Positions 9,427 through 19,072 of a stretch of 64,000 bases of DNA are shown one piece after another. The position numbers and the translations under genes are program-made. The stretch is from Clostridium carboxidivorans P7 (GTDB taxonomy: Bacteria > Bacillota > Clostridia > Clostridiales > Clostridiaceae). The stretch covers positions 2,108,001 to 2,172,000 of the forward strand of contig NZ_CP011803.1 in NCBI RefSeq assembly GCF_001038625.1, written 5' to 3'. Position 1 is the first letter of the stretch; every line of letters begins with the position of its first letter. Below the pieces are notes generated by a model. It searched no databases and was not told the DNA's origin. It saw only the letters and a program-made list of their open reading frames with translations.

Positions 9427-10611
9427 TTATTCTCTATATACTATTTTCACTAACTTATTGTCCTTTATATAATGACGTGGAACCCTTTTGCTTATATTGC
9501 TAGTTACTTCTTGGGGTATAGTACCTGTTAACTTTGCTATATTCTCTACTGTTGTCTTTTCACTTAAGCTTTCTCCCATTAATATTACTTCATCCGAAAC
9601 TTTAATATCACCAATATCTGTTACATCACTCATACACATATCCATACAAATACGACCTACTATAGGAGCTGCCTTTCCTTTTACAACAATTTCACCAACA
9701 TTAGATAGTCGTCTATCATATCCATCAGCATATCCTATGCCAAGAGTAACTATTCTGCTTGCTCTTTCTGTTCTAAAGGTTCTTCCATAACCTATATACG
9801 AACCTGCTTTAAGGGTTCTGCTTGCAACGACATTGCATTTTAATGTCATGGTTGGTTTCAATTTTATAATATCATGATTAACATCTTCTGAAGGATAATA
9901 ACCATAATTTGCTATTCCTGGTCTTACTGCATCCAAATGAGTATATGGCAAGTCTATTAATGCTGCACTATTAGCAATATGCTTTATATTAATCCTTATA
10001 TCTTTCTTTTCAAGTCTTTCATAAAAATCCAAATATCTCTTAAATTGCTTATTGGCATAACTTTTACTTTTTTCATCTGAAGTTGAAAAATGTGAATACA
10101 ACCCTTCAATTATTATATTAGGCAATTGGCTTATTTTATATATATCCTCTACACTTTGGGTAGTTGGTAAAAATCCTATTCTTCCCATACCAGTATCCAC
10201 ATTTATATGAATCTTTACATTCTTATTTAATTTCTTAGCCACTTTGGATAACTTCTTTGCATAATCATAAGAAAGCACAGTTACTTCTAATTCATTGTTT
10301 ATTACATCTTCAGCATTATTATGAATAATATCCTTGCCATACTTTAAAGGAGTGTATCCAAAAATGAGTATAGGTGCCTTAATACCACTTTTTCTCAATT
10401 GTAATGCTTCTGAAAGAAGTGCTACTGCCAGCCTATCTGCTCCATTTTCAAGTAATATAGGAGCTAATTCTACAGCTCCATGCCCATAGGCATCAGCTTT
10501 AACTACACTTATTATTTCTTTACTTTTAGCAACTCTTCTTATTTCTTTAATATTATGAATTACATTATCAATATTTATTTCTGCCCATGCAGGATTGAAA
10601 TACTTAAACAT
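9427..10611 (-). CDS. alr: Alanine racemase
   Basis: Interconverts L- and D-alanine with pyridoxal phosphate for peptidoglycan and, in spore formers, germination control. The N-terminal TIM-barrel holds the PLP lysine in VVKADAYGHG. The C-terminal domain carries the catalytic tyrosine region YGRTF and GYADGYDR, and the RICMDMCMSDVT motif is typical. Length (394 residues) is normal. I chose ATG 10609-10611 because a near-consensus GTGGGTGAT precedes it; a GTG three codons upstream is possible. It is monocistronic, ending in a hairpin. Confidence 0.95.
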   Translation of the reverse strand: MFKYFNPAWAEINIDNVIHNIKEIRRVAKSKEIISVVKADAYGHGAVELAPILLENGADRLAVALLSEALQLRKSGIKAPILIFGYTPLKYGKDIIHNNAEDVINNELEVTVLSYDYAKKLSKVAKKLNKNVKIHINVDTGMGRIGFLPTTQSVEDIYKISQLPNIIIEGLYSHFSTSDEKSKSYANKQFKRYLDFYERLEKKDIRINIKHIANSAALIDLPYTHLDAVRPGIANYGYYPSEDVNHDIIKLKPTMTLKCNVVASRTLKAGSYIGYGRTFRTERASRIVTLGIGYADGYDRRLSNVGEIVVKGKAAPIVGRICMDMCMSDVTDIGDIKVSDEVILMGESLSEKTTVENIAKLTGTIPQEVTSNISKRVPRHYIKDNKLVKIVYRE

Positions 10612-10696
10612 AAATATCACCCACTTTTTATTCTTTAGTTATTATTAATATATTCTCTTAAAATATAAGTGGTGAATATTTATATTATTGTGTACT

Positions 10697-12094
10697 TTAT
10701 AGTTTTTCCTTGATGGCCCTTCTAATTCGTTTTATTCCCTCTTCAATCTGTTCAACACTAAGATGTCCATATCCTAAAATAATTTTATTATTATGTCTTC
10801 CTTTATGGATAGAATATTTTTCCACTGGATATACCTTTACTTTTTCCTTAATAATTTTTTTCATTATGTCTTCTGTAAATAAAATATTTTTAAACTGTAC
10901 AACTAAATGCAGTCCAGCAGCCTCTCCTTCTATTGTATATTCACCTGCAAAATTATAATTTAAACTTTTTATTAGTGCCTGACGCTTTTTACAGTACTCC
11001 TTTTTCATTTTTAAAATATGTCTTTCAAGTTTTCCTTCATTAATAAATTTTGCAAGCACAAGTTGTGATATGGATTCAGTATGCACATCTGAATACATTT
11101 TTAAATTTAAATACTCAGGTATTAATGCTTCAGGTAATAAAATATATCCAAGCCTTAATGCTGGTGCTAAAATTTTACTAAATGAACCTATATATATTAC
11201 TCTATTAGGATTCAACTCATAAACTGAACTTATTGGCTGACCTTCATAACGAAATTCACTATCATAATCATCTTCAATAATATAGCAATCTTTTTTCTCA
11301 GCAAATTTAATAAGTTCAATACGTCTTTGAATAGGCAGTACGCCTCCTAATGGAAATTGGTGTGAAGGTGTAACATAAACAAATCCTACGTCATTTTCTG
11401 TTTTAATCATATCTGTCCTCATACCTTTATTATCAACTGGAACAGGATTTATTAAGTATCCCTGAGATGAAATAACTTTTAATAGCCCATAATGAACAGG
11501 GTCTTCCACAATAGCTTCCTTTTCTCTACTATATAATAATTTTGATATCAAGGATAATCCTTGTGTAGAACCTGAAACAATCATTATTTGTTGTGGCTTA
11601 CAATTAATTCCTCTTATTCTAAAAAGATATTTTGAAATTGCTTGTCTTAATTCCATTTTTCCTTCCGGATCACAATATCTGAAGTATGAAAAAGGTATAT
11701 CTCTGTATATATTATTAAACAATCTTCCCAATTCTTTCTTAGGAAACATTTCAAGTGCAGGAATGCCTGAACGAAACTTAATTAAGTTATCATCATTCTC
11801 ATATTTAAAGTTTTTAAAATGTTCTTCCACATTTACTTTATTTATCTGAAAATTAATGCCTTTTGATACAGTAGTACCTGATCCCATTTTGCTTTCAACA
11901 TACCCTTCTGCCATAAGCTGTGCATAAGCTTCTAGCACAACATTTCTAGACACTTTTAAATTTTGTGAAAGCCATCTAGTAGAAGGTAATTTTTCTCCAG
12001 CTAATATTTTTTGTTCCAATATCATTGATTTAATTTGTTGATAAATCTGTCTTATGATGGAGATTTCCATATTTTTATCAATATTCAACCACAT
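10697..12094 (-). CDS. MocR/PdxR-type transcription regulator (GntR HTH + aminotransferase-like domain)
   Basis: The 465-residue protein has an N-terminal GntR winged helix (about 10-75, LPSTRWLSQNLKVSRNVV) joined to a fold-type I aminotransferase domain. The PLP lysine lies in SFSKILAPALRLGYI, and IIEDDYDSEF is the usual cofactor-ring motif. MocR proteins sense PLP or amino compounds and often regulate a divergent neighbour. The intergenic region to the divergent gene at 12228 contains three boxes close to the PdxR motif I recall, AAAGTGGW(T)CTA. The specific ligand is inferred to be PLP-related. Confidence 0.9.
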   Translation of the reverse strand: MWLNIDKNMEISIIRQIYQQIKSMILEQKILAGEKLPSTRWLSQNLKVSRNVVLEAYAQLMAEGYVESKMGSGTTVSKGINFQINKVNVEEHFKNFKYENDDNLIKFRSGIPALEMFPKKELGRLFNNIYRDIPFSYFRYCDPEGKMELRQAISKYLFRIRGINCKPQQIMIVSGSTQGLSLISKLLYSREKEAIVEDPVHYGLLKVISSQGYLINPVPVDNKGMRTDMIKTENDVGFVYVTPSHQFPLGGVLPIQRRIELIKFAEKKDCYIIEDDYDSEFRYEGQPISSVYELNPNRVIYIGSFSKILAPALRLGYILLPEALIPEYLNLKMYSDVHTESISQLVLAKFINEGKLERHILKMKKEYCKKRQALIKSLNYNFAGEYTIEGEAAGLHLVVQFKNILFTEDIMKKIIKEKVKVYPVEKYSIHKGRHNNKIILGYGHLSVEQIEEGIKRIRRAIKEKL

Positions 12095-12112
12095 AATTCA
12101 ACATCTCCTAAT

Positions 12113-12162
12113 CAAGTGGTTCTACTATATTTTGTATAAAGTGGATCTATTTAAACCACTTT
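12113..12162. promoter_or_regulatory. PdxR-like operator: two direct boxes plus one inverted box
   Basis: Boxes CAAGTGGTTCTA (12113-12124) and AAAGTGGATCTA (12138-12149) repeat at 25-base spacing. A third, inverted copy (TTAAACCACTTT, 12151-12162) follows immediately. They lie between the divergent MocR-type and B3/B4 genes and match the published PdxR motif as I remember it. Confidence 0.75.
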
Positions 12163-12227
12163 ATATCTGTTAAAATTATAGCATACATAATATGAATTTA
12201 TAATAAAACTGTAAGGAGTGTTACAAA

Positions 12228-12896
12228 TTGCTGACTAAATCTGAATATTTCAAAAAAACTTATCCTGATGCTAAATTAGGAATCCTTGTAATGAATGATG
12301 TAAAAAACTTGAAGACGAACCCAGAATTTATTAAAACTAAATCATTATTAAAAGAACAATTATTAGTACAATATAAAAATTATGATAGAAAAGAATTTGT
12401 TAAATCTGAACCTATGTGCTATTACAAAAATTATTATAAAAAATTCAAAAAAACTTATCCCGTTTTACTTCAATTAGAATCAGTGGTGTTAAAATCAAAT
12501 CCTATACCTAATGTTTCTACTATAGTCGAAGCCATGTTCATAGCAGAATTAAAAAACATGCTTTTAACTGCAGCACATGATCTTGATAAAATTGAAATAC
12601 CTATTCAATTGAATTTAACCCATGGAACTGAAAGTTTTATTGGCATTTCTAACAAAGAACAATTTACTGCTGCAAATGATATGATGCTATCAGATCAAAA
12701 AGGTATTATATCTAGTATCCTAAATGGACCTGATTATAGAACCAGAATTACAAATGATACAAAAAATGTGCTTTTTTCTGTTTATGCTCCTACTGGTATC
12801 GATGATATTACTATACATAACCATTTAAATGACATTATTAAATATGTTTCTATTTTTTCTCCTAATACAAAAGTTCACTCACTTAACATATTCTAG
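12228..12896 (+). CDS. B3/B4 domain protein (Phe-tRNA synthetase beta-like, COG3382 type)
   Basis: The 222-residue protein resembles the stand-alone B3/B4 domain of the phenylalanyl-tRNA synthetase beta subunit, with the characteristic NVSTIVEAMFIAEL, LTHGTESF and NVLFSVYAPTGID stretches. Such proteins may bind or edit mischarged tRNA, but their role is not settled. The start is a TTG nine bases after AAGGAGTG. It is divergent from the MocR-type regulator, shares its operator region and is followed 34 bases later by a flavoprotein gene, probably in the same operon. Confidence 0.75.
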   Translation: MLTKSEYFKKTYPDAKLGILVMNDVKNLKTNPEFIKTKSLLKEQLLVQYKNYDRKEFVKSEPMCYYKNYYKKFKKTYPVLLQLESVVLKSNPIPNVSTIVEAMFIAELKNMLLTAAHDLDKIEIPIQLNLTHGTESFIGISNKEQFTAANDMMLSDQKGIISSILNGPDYRTRITNDTKNVLFSVYAPTGIDDITIHNHLNDIIKYVSIFSPNTKVHSLNIF

Positions 12897-12930
12897 AAAA
12901 TTTTAACAATATTAAAGGAGGATAACTAAA

Positions 12931-13485
12931 TTGGAAAAGAAAAATATATTAGTATTGACTGGAAGTCCAAGAAAAAATGGAAATAGTGATAGAATGGCTG
13001 ATGCCTTTATAAAGGGCGCACTATCAGTAGGCCATAAAGTTGTAAAATTTGAAACAGCAATGAAAAAAATTCATGGCTGTAAAGCTTGTGGAACTTGCTG
13101 GATTAAAGGAAAACCTTGCTCTTTTCAAGATGATTTTGATGAACTTACACCTTTATTAGAAGCAGCAGATATGCTAGTAATTTCCACACCGTTGTATTGG
13201 TTTAGCTTTCCTACATATATCAAAGCTGCTATTGATAAGATGAATGCTTATTTGAAAGAAAATTGTAAACACCATTTAAAAATCAAAGAGACCATATTGC
13301 TTACATGTGGTGCAGATGAAGGAATGAAAATATTTGATGGAATAATAGTAACATATAAACAAATTGTAAGCTATATGAATTGGGAAAATAAAGGAGTGCT
13401 GGCAGTACCAAATGTTAAGGAAAAAGGTGATATTGAAAAAACAGATGCACTCTGGAACGCAGAAGAGTTAGGAAAATCCATATAA
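12931..13485 (+). CDS. Flavodoxin-family NAD(P)H-dependent FMN oxidoreductase
   Basis: A 184-residue flavodoxin-fold protein. The FMN phosphate loop is GSPRKNGNS (about 11-19), and a Cys cluster CKACGTC (about 50-56) plus another Cys six residues on recalls iron-sulfur flavoproteins. The STPLYWFSFPTYIKAAIDK segment is typical of the family. The start is TTG after AAAGGAGG. It is co-oriented with the B3/B4 gene. The electron acceptor is unknown, and whether a cluster is bound cannot be judged from sequence alone. Confidence 0.85.
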   Translation: MEKKNILVLTGSPRKNGNSDRMADAFIKGALSVGHKVVKFETAMKKIHGCKACGTCWIKGKPCSFQDDFDELTPLLEAADMLVISTPLYWFSFPTYIKAAIDKMNAYLKENCKHHLKIKETILLTCGADEGMKIFDGIIVTYKQIVSYMNWENKGVLAVPNVKEKGDIEKTDALWNAEELGKSI

Positions 13486-13615
13486 AATGCTTTTTACCTA
13501 TATTTCACAAACAATTATTGTATAGATTATATTTTAAGGTTGTAAATTGTGTAAATTTAAGATATTATTTATAAATACATACTTATAATTACATTACAAT
13601 AAGGAAGTGAATATC

Positions 13616-16189
13616 ATGGATAACAAAAATTTAAAAATTGTTGTAACTGGAGATATATGCATAAATTCGCTGCAGTGGATAACAGAACCACAAAATAATA
13701 AAGGTTTAAACTGGCAAACCCATTTAAACGTACACAGTATGCTAAAATCAGGTGAATCCTTACTTTTAGCAAAACTTATATCATTAGCTGTAGATGCAGA
13801 TGTACATTCACCTAAAATAGATGATATTGAAGCAAGCTTATCAAAAGATTTTCTACGTTCAATAGCTGAATTAGATCTTTTTCCTGCATATGCTGATGGA
13901 AAAAGTAATGACAAAGTATATAGAATAAAACGATTTTTGGGATTTACTGGTCCATCAAGTGATACTCCAAAGCTGCTTTCCATAGATGATGATGATTCTA
14001 ATGCTGATATAGTTGTAATAGACGATGAAAATAATGGTTTTAACTCTAATGAAGAATTTTGGCCTTCAGCATTAAAAATACCTGAAAAATCTCCAATAGT
14101 TTTATATAAAATGAATAATCCTATTGGAACTAGTATCCTTTGGAAACAATTAGAAGAAGCTCATATTGAAAAAACTATAGTTATCATAAATGGAGATGAT
14201 TTGCGTTCAAAGGGAGTTAATATAAGTAAAAGCCTTTCTTGGGAAAAAACAGCACAAGAATTTTTATGGCAAATTCATAACAATCCTAATCTTGCCTTTC
14301 TAGCTAATTGTCATCACCTTATAGTTCCTTTAGGCCTTGAAGGTGCTATCTATTATAGAGATGAAGGAATAAATGAAGCTTATCTATACTTTATCCCTTA
14401 TGAATTTGAGGGAAGTTCTTTTAAAGATAATCAGGGTAAAATGTACGGCCTTACTTCTTGTTTTGCTGCTGGACTTGCTCGCAGTATTGCTTCAGGAATG
14501 TATAATAACGAAGAACTATCTTCATTAATATCAGAAGGAATACGCGAAGGAATTGTTGCTGCACAAAAATATTTTGTAAGTGGCTTCGGCAAAAATGTTG
14601 AAGAATTTCAATTTCCTAATCCCTCAATATTCATTGAAGATGAAAATGACTTTATATACAAGGATTTAATACAAGATGTAAAAATACCTGATAAGGAAAA
14701 CAGCAGCTATTGGTATATCCTCAGCGATAAAAGTTCTGCTAATTTAGCTGAAATAGCCTATGATATAGTAAAAAATGGAGTAAAAAATGTACTTAATTCC
14801 ATACCTATTGCACAATTTGGAAATTTACAAACTGTAGATAGAACAGAAATTGAAAGTTACAGAAGTATTAAAAACCTTATGTGCGAATATATTTCTAAAA
14901 AAAATGTTGTTAGACCTCTTTCTATATCTGTCTTTGGAACTCCAGGTTCAGGAAAGTCCTTTGGTATAACAGAAGTAGCTGATAGTATTGCACCAGAATT
15001 AATTGAAAAATTAGATTTCAACTTATCTCAATTTAGAACTCCACTGGACTTAATCAGTGCTTTTCACAAAATGAGAGACTTTTCATTAAAAGGTAAGATT
15101 CCACTAGTATTCTTTGATGAATTTGACTCTGCTTTTGAAGGAAATTTAGGCTGGCTAAAATACTTTTTAGCACCTATGCAGGACGGCATATTTAGAGATG
15201 GGGATTCTGTTCATCCTATAGGAAAAGCTATTTTTGTATTTGCTGGAGGAACAAGCAGTACTTTTAAAGAATTTATTGGTGAAGACATAAAGGAAGAAAC
15301 TGAAAAGAAAAAATTCTTTATAGATTTTAAAGGTGCAAAAGGACCTGATTTTACAAGCAGATTAAGAGGATATGTAAATATTTTAGGTCCAAATCAAACA
15401 AATGAAAAAGATCAATTGTTTATAATTAGGAGAGCAATGCTTCTACGTTCACTGCTTGAAAGAAAAGTTCCCCACCTCATAAATGATGATGGAGAAGCTC
15501 AAATTGATAATGGTGTATTAAGAGCTTTATTAAAGATTAAAAGATATAAACACGAATCAAGGTCAATGGAAGCAATACTGGAAATGAGCATGTTAACTAA
15601 TGCTAAAACTTGGGAACAATGTGACTTACCTTCTAAAGAACAGCTTAAATTACACGTAGATGAAGAACAATTTTTAAGACACTTAATGCAAGATGCTTTT
15701 TATGGAGAAAAAATTGAAAATCTTGCAATAGCTATTCACAATAAATATAGAATGCTTAATGAAAATAATACAAATATGGATCTTATAGATTTCCTTGTGC
15801 CATGGGAAAAACTTAGTGAAGAACTTAGAAATTCTAATCGTGAGCAAGCTATGTATATTCCAAATTCACTGCTTAAAATTAACTATGACATTATATCCGT
15901 TAAGAAAAGTCCAGGATATATTCAATTTACAGAAAGCGAATTAGAAATTTTAGCTAAGGATGAACATAAACGCTGGTGTCGTTACAGAAAAAGAAATGGT
16001 TGGAAATATGGGGAAGTTAAAGATAATAAAGAAAAAACTGATCCAGCCCTTGTCTCCTGGAATAATTTATCACAAGAGAGAAAAAACAAAGTATATCAAA
16101 TGGTTAATATTTGGCCAGAAATATTGGCAAAATCAAATTTCAAGTTAGAAAGATTAAAATTTTTATCAAACTCCAATGCCAGTGTTTAA
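13616..16189 (+). CDS. Large RyR-domain AAA ATPase with PfkB-like N-terminal region
   Basis: The 857-residue cytoplasmic protein has three regions. Residues 1-300 begin with VVTGDICIN and contain IVIINGDDLR and LIVPLGLEGAIYY, resembling the ribokinase/PfkB fold. A central P-loop domain has Walker A GTPGSGKS (about 440), Walker B VFFDEFDSA (about 497) and a downstream TSRLRGY arginine. The C-terminal 80 residues (from about 775) match the RyR domain: DEHKRWCRYRKRNGWKYG, then ALVSWNNLS. I prefer ATG 13616 (AAGGAAGTG six bases before). It appears monocistronic. The function is unknown; RyR domains are proposed to sense nucleotide-like ligands. Confidence 0.8.
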   Translation: MDNKNLKIVVTGDICINSLQWITEPQNNKGLNWQTHLNVHSMLKSGESLLLAKLISLAVDADVHSPKIDDIEASLSKDFLRSIAELDLFPAYADGKSNDKVYRIKRFLGFTGPSSDTPKLLSIDDDDSNADIVVIDDENNGFNSNEEFWPSALKIPEKSPIVLYKMNNPIGTSILWKQLEEAHIEKTIVIINGDDLRSKGVNISKSLSWEKTAQEFLWQIHNNPNLAFLANCHHLIVPLGLEGAIYYRDEGINEAYLYFIPYEFEGSSFKDNQGKMYGLTSCFAAGLARSIASGMYNNEELSSLISEGIREGIVAAQKYFVSGFGKNVEEFQFPNPSIFIEDENDFIYKDLIQDVKIPDKENSSYWYILSDKSSANLAEIAYDIVKNGVKNVLNSIPIAQFGNLQTVDRTEIESYRSIKNLMCEYISKKNVVRPLSISVFGTPGSGKSFGITEVADSIAPELIEKLDFNLSQFRTPLDLISAFHKMRDFSLKGKIPLVFFDEFDSAFEGNLGWLKYFLAPMQDGIFRDGDSVHPIGKAIFVFAGGTSSTFKEFIGEDIKEETEKKKFFIDFKGAKGPDFTSRLRGYVNILGPNQTNEKDQLFIIRRAMLLRSLLERKVPHLINDDGEAQIDNGVLRALLKIKRYKHESRSMEAILEMSMLTNAKTWEQCDLPSKEQLKLHVDEEQFLRHLMQDAFYGEKIENLAIAIHNKYRMLNENNTNMDLIDFLVPWEKLSEELRNSNREQAMYIPNSLLKINYDIISVKKSPGYIQFTESELEILAKDEHKRWCRYRKRNGWKYGEVKDNKEKTDPALVSWNNLSQERKNKVYQMVNIWPEILAKSNFKLERLKFLSNSNASV

Positions 16190-16268
16190 GCATTTTTTAG
16201 ATTTTATGAAAAGTTAAGTGATAGTATTATTATACATTTCTAGAATTGACTAAATTGTGATGTTAAAT

Positions 16269-16312
16269 AAATGCGTTGGTTTTAAAATTTGTATTTTTAT
16301 ATCAACGCATTT
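16269..16312. terminator. Hairpin between convergent genes
   Basis: A 10-bp stem AAATGCGTTG (16269-16278) pairs with CAACGCATTT (16303-16312) around a 24-base AT-rich loop. It lies between the RyR-ATPase and GNAT genes, which converge, and probably terminates both. There is no strong T-run. Confidence 0.55.
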
Positions 16313-16360
16313 AATATTTATAAATACATATCAGTATTTTAGATAAAACAACTTATATTT

Positions 16361-16894
16361 TTAGCCTGTAGCAATATGATCATATCCAGCTGTTATTGTA
16401 TCTTCAACAGATTCATTACCATATTCCTTGCATAATAATGCTCTAATATATCCTCTATCTTTATTTGTTGATTCAATATAAAATCCTCTACCATAATAAA
16501 ATCTAACAAGTGATAGCATTCTAGAAGCAGTATGAAGATATAAATTTGTAACTCCCGCTTCCTTCATTTCAGTATCCACTGCATTCATCAATATTTTTCC
16601 TATACCTCTATTTTGAAAGTCTTCTTTAACAGCAAATCTACTTAGATAAGCAGTTTTATCTGACTTTATTTCAACTCTTACACTTCCAACAAGAACTCCA
16701 TCTACAATTCCTACAAGCATAACCCTATTCTCTATTTCTTTTTTTAAGCTCTCATAACTTTCATTAAGCGGACTAACAAATTCTGTTATTCCTGCTCTTT
16801 CTGCATACATTTTAAAAGCTTCCTTAGACACCTCTTTTATTTGAGGAACATCCTCAAAAGTAGCTCTTCTAACTACAAAGGCCATATTTTTCAT
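16361..16894 (-). CDS. GNAT family N-acetyltransferase
   Basis: A 177-residue acetyltransferase. It has the GNAT beta-strand/motif A region FAVKEDFQNRGIGKILMNAVD with the acetyl-CoA pyrophosphate loop NRGIGK, and motif B around LYLHTASRMLSLVRFYYGRGF. The start is ATG after GGGGGTAG. The substrate cannot be predicted. It stands alone, converging with the RyR-ATPase gene. Confidence 0.88.
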   Translation of the reverse strand: MKNMAFVVRRATFEDVPQIKEVSKEAFKMYAERAGITEFVSPLNESYESLKKEIENRVMLVGIVDGVLVGSVRVEIKSDKTAYLSRFAVKEDFQNRGIGKILMNAVDTEMKEAGVTNLYLHTASRMLSLVRFYYGRGFYIESTNKDRGYIRALLCKEYGNESVEDTITAGYDHIATG

Positions 16895-17017
16895 CGATCT
16901 ACCCCCAATTCATATTTGTTAAAATAAAAAAATCAACCACTATATGTGGTTATGCTTATAATTTATTTATGTATAATTATACAATTATATGATTAAAAAT
17001 TCAATATTTATTTTAAA

Positions 17018-17155
17018 AAAATTTTTAGTTAATACGTAAGAATGAAGAGTTAAGAGTTAATAGTTAGTGTTGATTTTTTTGCGACAGCTAAAAATCATCC
17101 TTCACTATTAACTCTTCATTATTACTTCTTAACTTGCGAAGCTTTGCTTCACATT
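17018..17155. repeat. Nested palindromic intergenic repeat
   Basis: The left arm around 17040-17069 (AATGAAGAGTTAAGAGTTAA and on) faces the right arm TTCACTATTAACTCTTCATT (17101-17120). Inside is a second stem GATTTTT/AAAAATC, and a small GAAGC..CTTC hairpin follows near 17138-17151. The AAGAGTTAA-type sequence is common between clostridial genes. It is probably a non-autonomous repeat, downstream of selO. Confidence 0.6.
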
Positions 17156-17164
17156 ATGCCTATA

Positions 17165-18640
17165 TCAAGTTCCACAAAAAGTTCTATAAGCACAATTTCT
17201 TTTTTTAGGAAGTTTAGCATATTCATCCTGCTTTGCAGAGTATTCAAATGGATTTGAAAGAGCATCATTAAGTTTTTCCATTACACTATAATCTCCATTT
17301 ACCGCAGCTTCCAGTGCCTCTTCTACCCTATGATTTCGTGGAATTATTGCAGGATTGCTGCTTTTCATTAACTCATATGAGGATTCCTTTGGCTCCTTTT
17401 GTCTCTCTAGCCTTGCCTGCCACATTTCATGCCACTTAACAAATTCTTCAGTATCAAATATCATCATATCTTCTAATTTATTAAGAGCTAATGCACGGAA
17501 TGTATTTGTATAGTCTGCACCATATGTCTCCATTATGCTCAGCAGTTTTCCAATAAGAGCTTCATCCTCTATTTCTGTATTAAATATTCCAAGTTTTGCT
17601 CTCATTCCTGTTATCCAATTATTATGATACAAATCATCAAAGCTTGAAATAGCATCCTTTGCTAATTTTACAGCTAGCTCCTCATTATCACTGATAAGTG
17701 GAAGTAATGCTTCAGCTAATCTAGATAGATTCCACGCAGCAATATTAGGCTGATTACCATAGGCATATCGTCCATAAATGTCAATGGAGCTAAATACTGT
17801 TTCTGGATTATAGCTATCCATAAAGGCACAAGGTCCATAATCAATGGTTTCCCCACTAATAGTCATATTATCTGTATTCATAACTCCATGAATAAAGCCA
17901 ACTAGCTGCCATTTAGCAATTAACGAGGCCTGACGTCTAATTATTTCCTCAAGCATAGAAAGATAGCGATCTTCATCATTATGAATCTCTGGAAAATGTC
18001 TTTTTAATGTATAATCAGCTAGTGCTTTAAGCTCCCCTACACTGCACCAGTTTGAAGCGTATTGAAAAGTACCTACGCGCAAGTGACTAGCAGCTACACG
18101 TGTTAGGATTGCACCAATCTCTTCTTTTTCACGAAATACTGTTTCACCAGTTGTAACTACTGCTAAACTCCGGGTTGTAGGAATATTAAATCCATGCATT
18201 GCTTCACTTATAATATATTCTCTAAGCATAGGTCCAAGCGCTGCTCTGCCATCTCCTCCACGAGAATATGGTGTTCTACCTGATCCTTTAAGCTGAATAT
18301 CAAATCGTTGTCCTTTTGGGGTAATTTGTTCACCAAGCAGCAAGGCCCGGCCATCTCCAAGCATAGTAAAATGTCCAAATTGATGTCCTGCATAAGCTTG
18401 AGCAATAGGTACAGCTCCTTCAGGAATTTCATTTCCAGCAAATATAGCTGCACCATCATTATCTTTTAGCTCTTCAAAGTTAAATCCCAAAGACTTTGCA
18501 AGTGGATGATTGAGAATGATTAACTTTGGTGAAGATACAGGGTTTGGATTAAGTCTTGTAAAAAATGATTGTGGCAATTGTGCATAACTATTGGCTAAGT
18601 TCCATCCTGCTTTTACTACTGTTTTCGTCTCTGTTATCAT
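17165..18640 (-). CDS. selO: Protein adenylyltransferase SelO (YdiU/UPF0061)
   Basis: A pseudokinase-fold enzyme that transfers AMP from ATP to Ser/Thr/Tyr of target proteins. Diagnostic stretches are [36 protein letters not shown], and [24 protein letters not shown], which holds metal-binding Asn and Asp. Length (491) is that of the family. The C-terminus ends CGT with an ordinary Cys codon, as in most bacterial members. The start is ATG 11 bases after AGGAGG. The gene is alone on its transcript. Confidence 0.93.
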   Translation of the reverse strand: MITETKTVVKAGWNLANSYAQLPQSFFTRLNPNPVSSPKLIILNHPLAKSLGFNFEELKDNDGAAIFAGNEIPEGAVPIAQAYAGHQFGHFTMLGDGRALLLGEQITPKGQRFDIQLKGSGRTPYSRGGDGRAALGPMLREYIISEAMHGFNIPTTRSLAVVTTGETVFREKEEIGAILTRVAASHLRVGTFQYASNWCSVGELKALADYTLKRHFPEIHNDEDRYLSMLEEIIRRQASLIAKWQLVGFIHGVMNTDNMTISGETIDYGPCAFMDSYNPETVFSSIDIYGRYAYGNQPNIAAWNLSRLAEALLPLISDNEELAVKLAKDAISSFDDLYHNNWITGMRAKLGIFNTEIEDEALIGKLLSIMETYGADYTNTFRALALNKLEDMMIFDTEEFVKWHEMWQARLERQKEPKESSYELMKSSNPAIIPRNHRVEEALEAAVNGDYSVMEKLNDALSNPFEYSAKQDEYAKLPKKRNCAYRTFCGT

Positions 18641-19072
18641 ATCTCTCTTTTCCTCCTATCTTTATCTAATAGCTGCCTTAAGATTTATTTATATAAAAAT
18701 AGTGAAGCTATTTTTAGTGTCCTCTTCTTCTAATCTTATTATGCGTTTATCAATTTTATTTTCTTTAGCAATTTTGCACTTTACTTTATATGAAAAAACT
18801 GTATTTTTAACATGTAAGGTTCTTATAATGATAACATTGGAACATACAGCAAATTTATTCTTATATCTTTGATAAATTTCTATCTGTGTTTAAGAATAGG
18901 TGGTTATGTTATAATAAAGAAAAAAGTTTTTATAATGCTATATTAAATATTTTTTCAATACTTAAAACTTTGTTAGTCTCATATCTCTTAAATGAAGCAT
19001 GTAAAAGGAGGTTTTGATTGTGTTAATATACCCATCAAAATCTTATAAATAAGCTTAAAGTAGGTGTCAAAT
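18641..19072. other. Intergenic region between selO and the next two-component system
   Basis: A 430-base AT-rich gap between divergent genes. It should hold both promoters. I could not assign a confident promoter. The only distinct object is a short open frame with a strong ribosome site at 19020-19052, listed separately. Confidence 0.5.
19020..19052 (+). CDS. Possible 10-codon leader peptide upstream of a response regulator
   Basis: A GTG at 19020 follows AAAAGGAGG at optimal spacing and opens a 10-codon frame (MLIYPSKSYK) ending in TAA at 19050-19052, 20 bases before the regulator start. The ribosome site is much stronger than that of the regulator itself. It could be a leader for translational coupling or simply chance; no attenuator structure was seen. 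Confidence 0.3.
   Translation: MLIYPSKSYK

Noticed and set aside
13594..13983. Minus-strand open frame
   Set aside because: It is a shadow of the start of the RyR-ATPase gene.
18591..18872. 93-codon plus-strand frame across the selO start
   Set aside because: It begins inside selO, lacks a ribosome site and has no recognisable feature.
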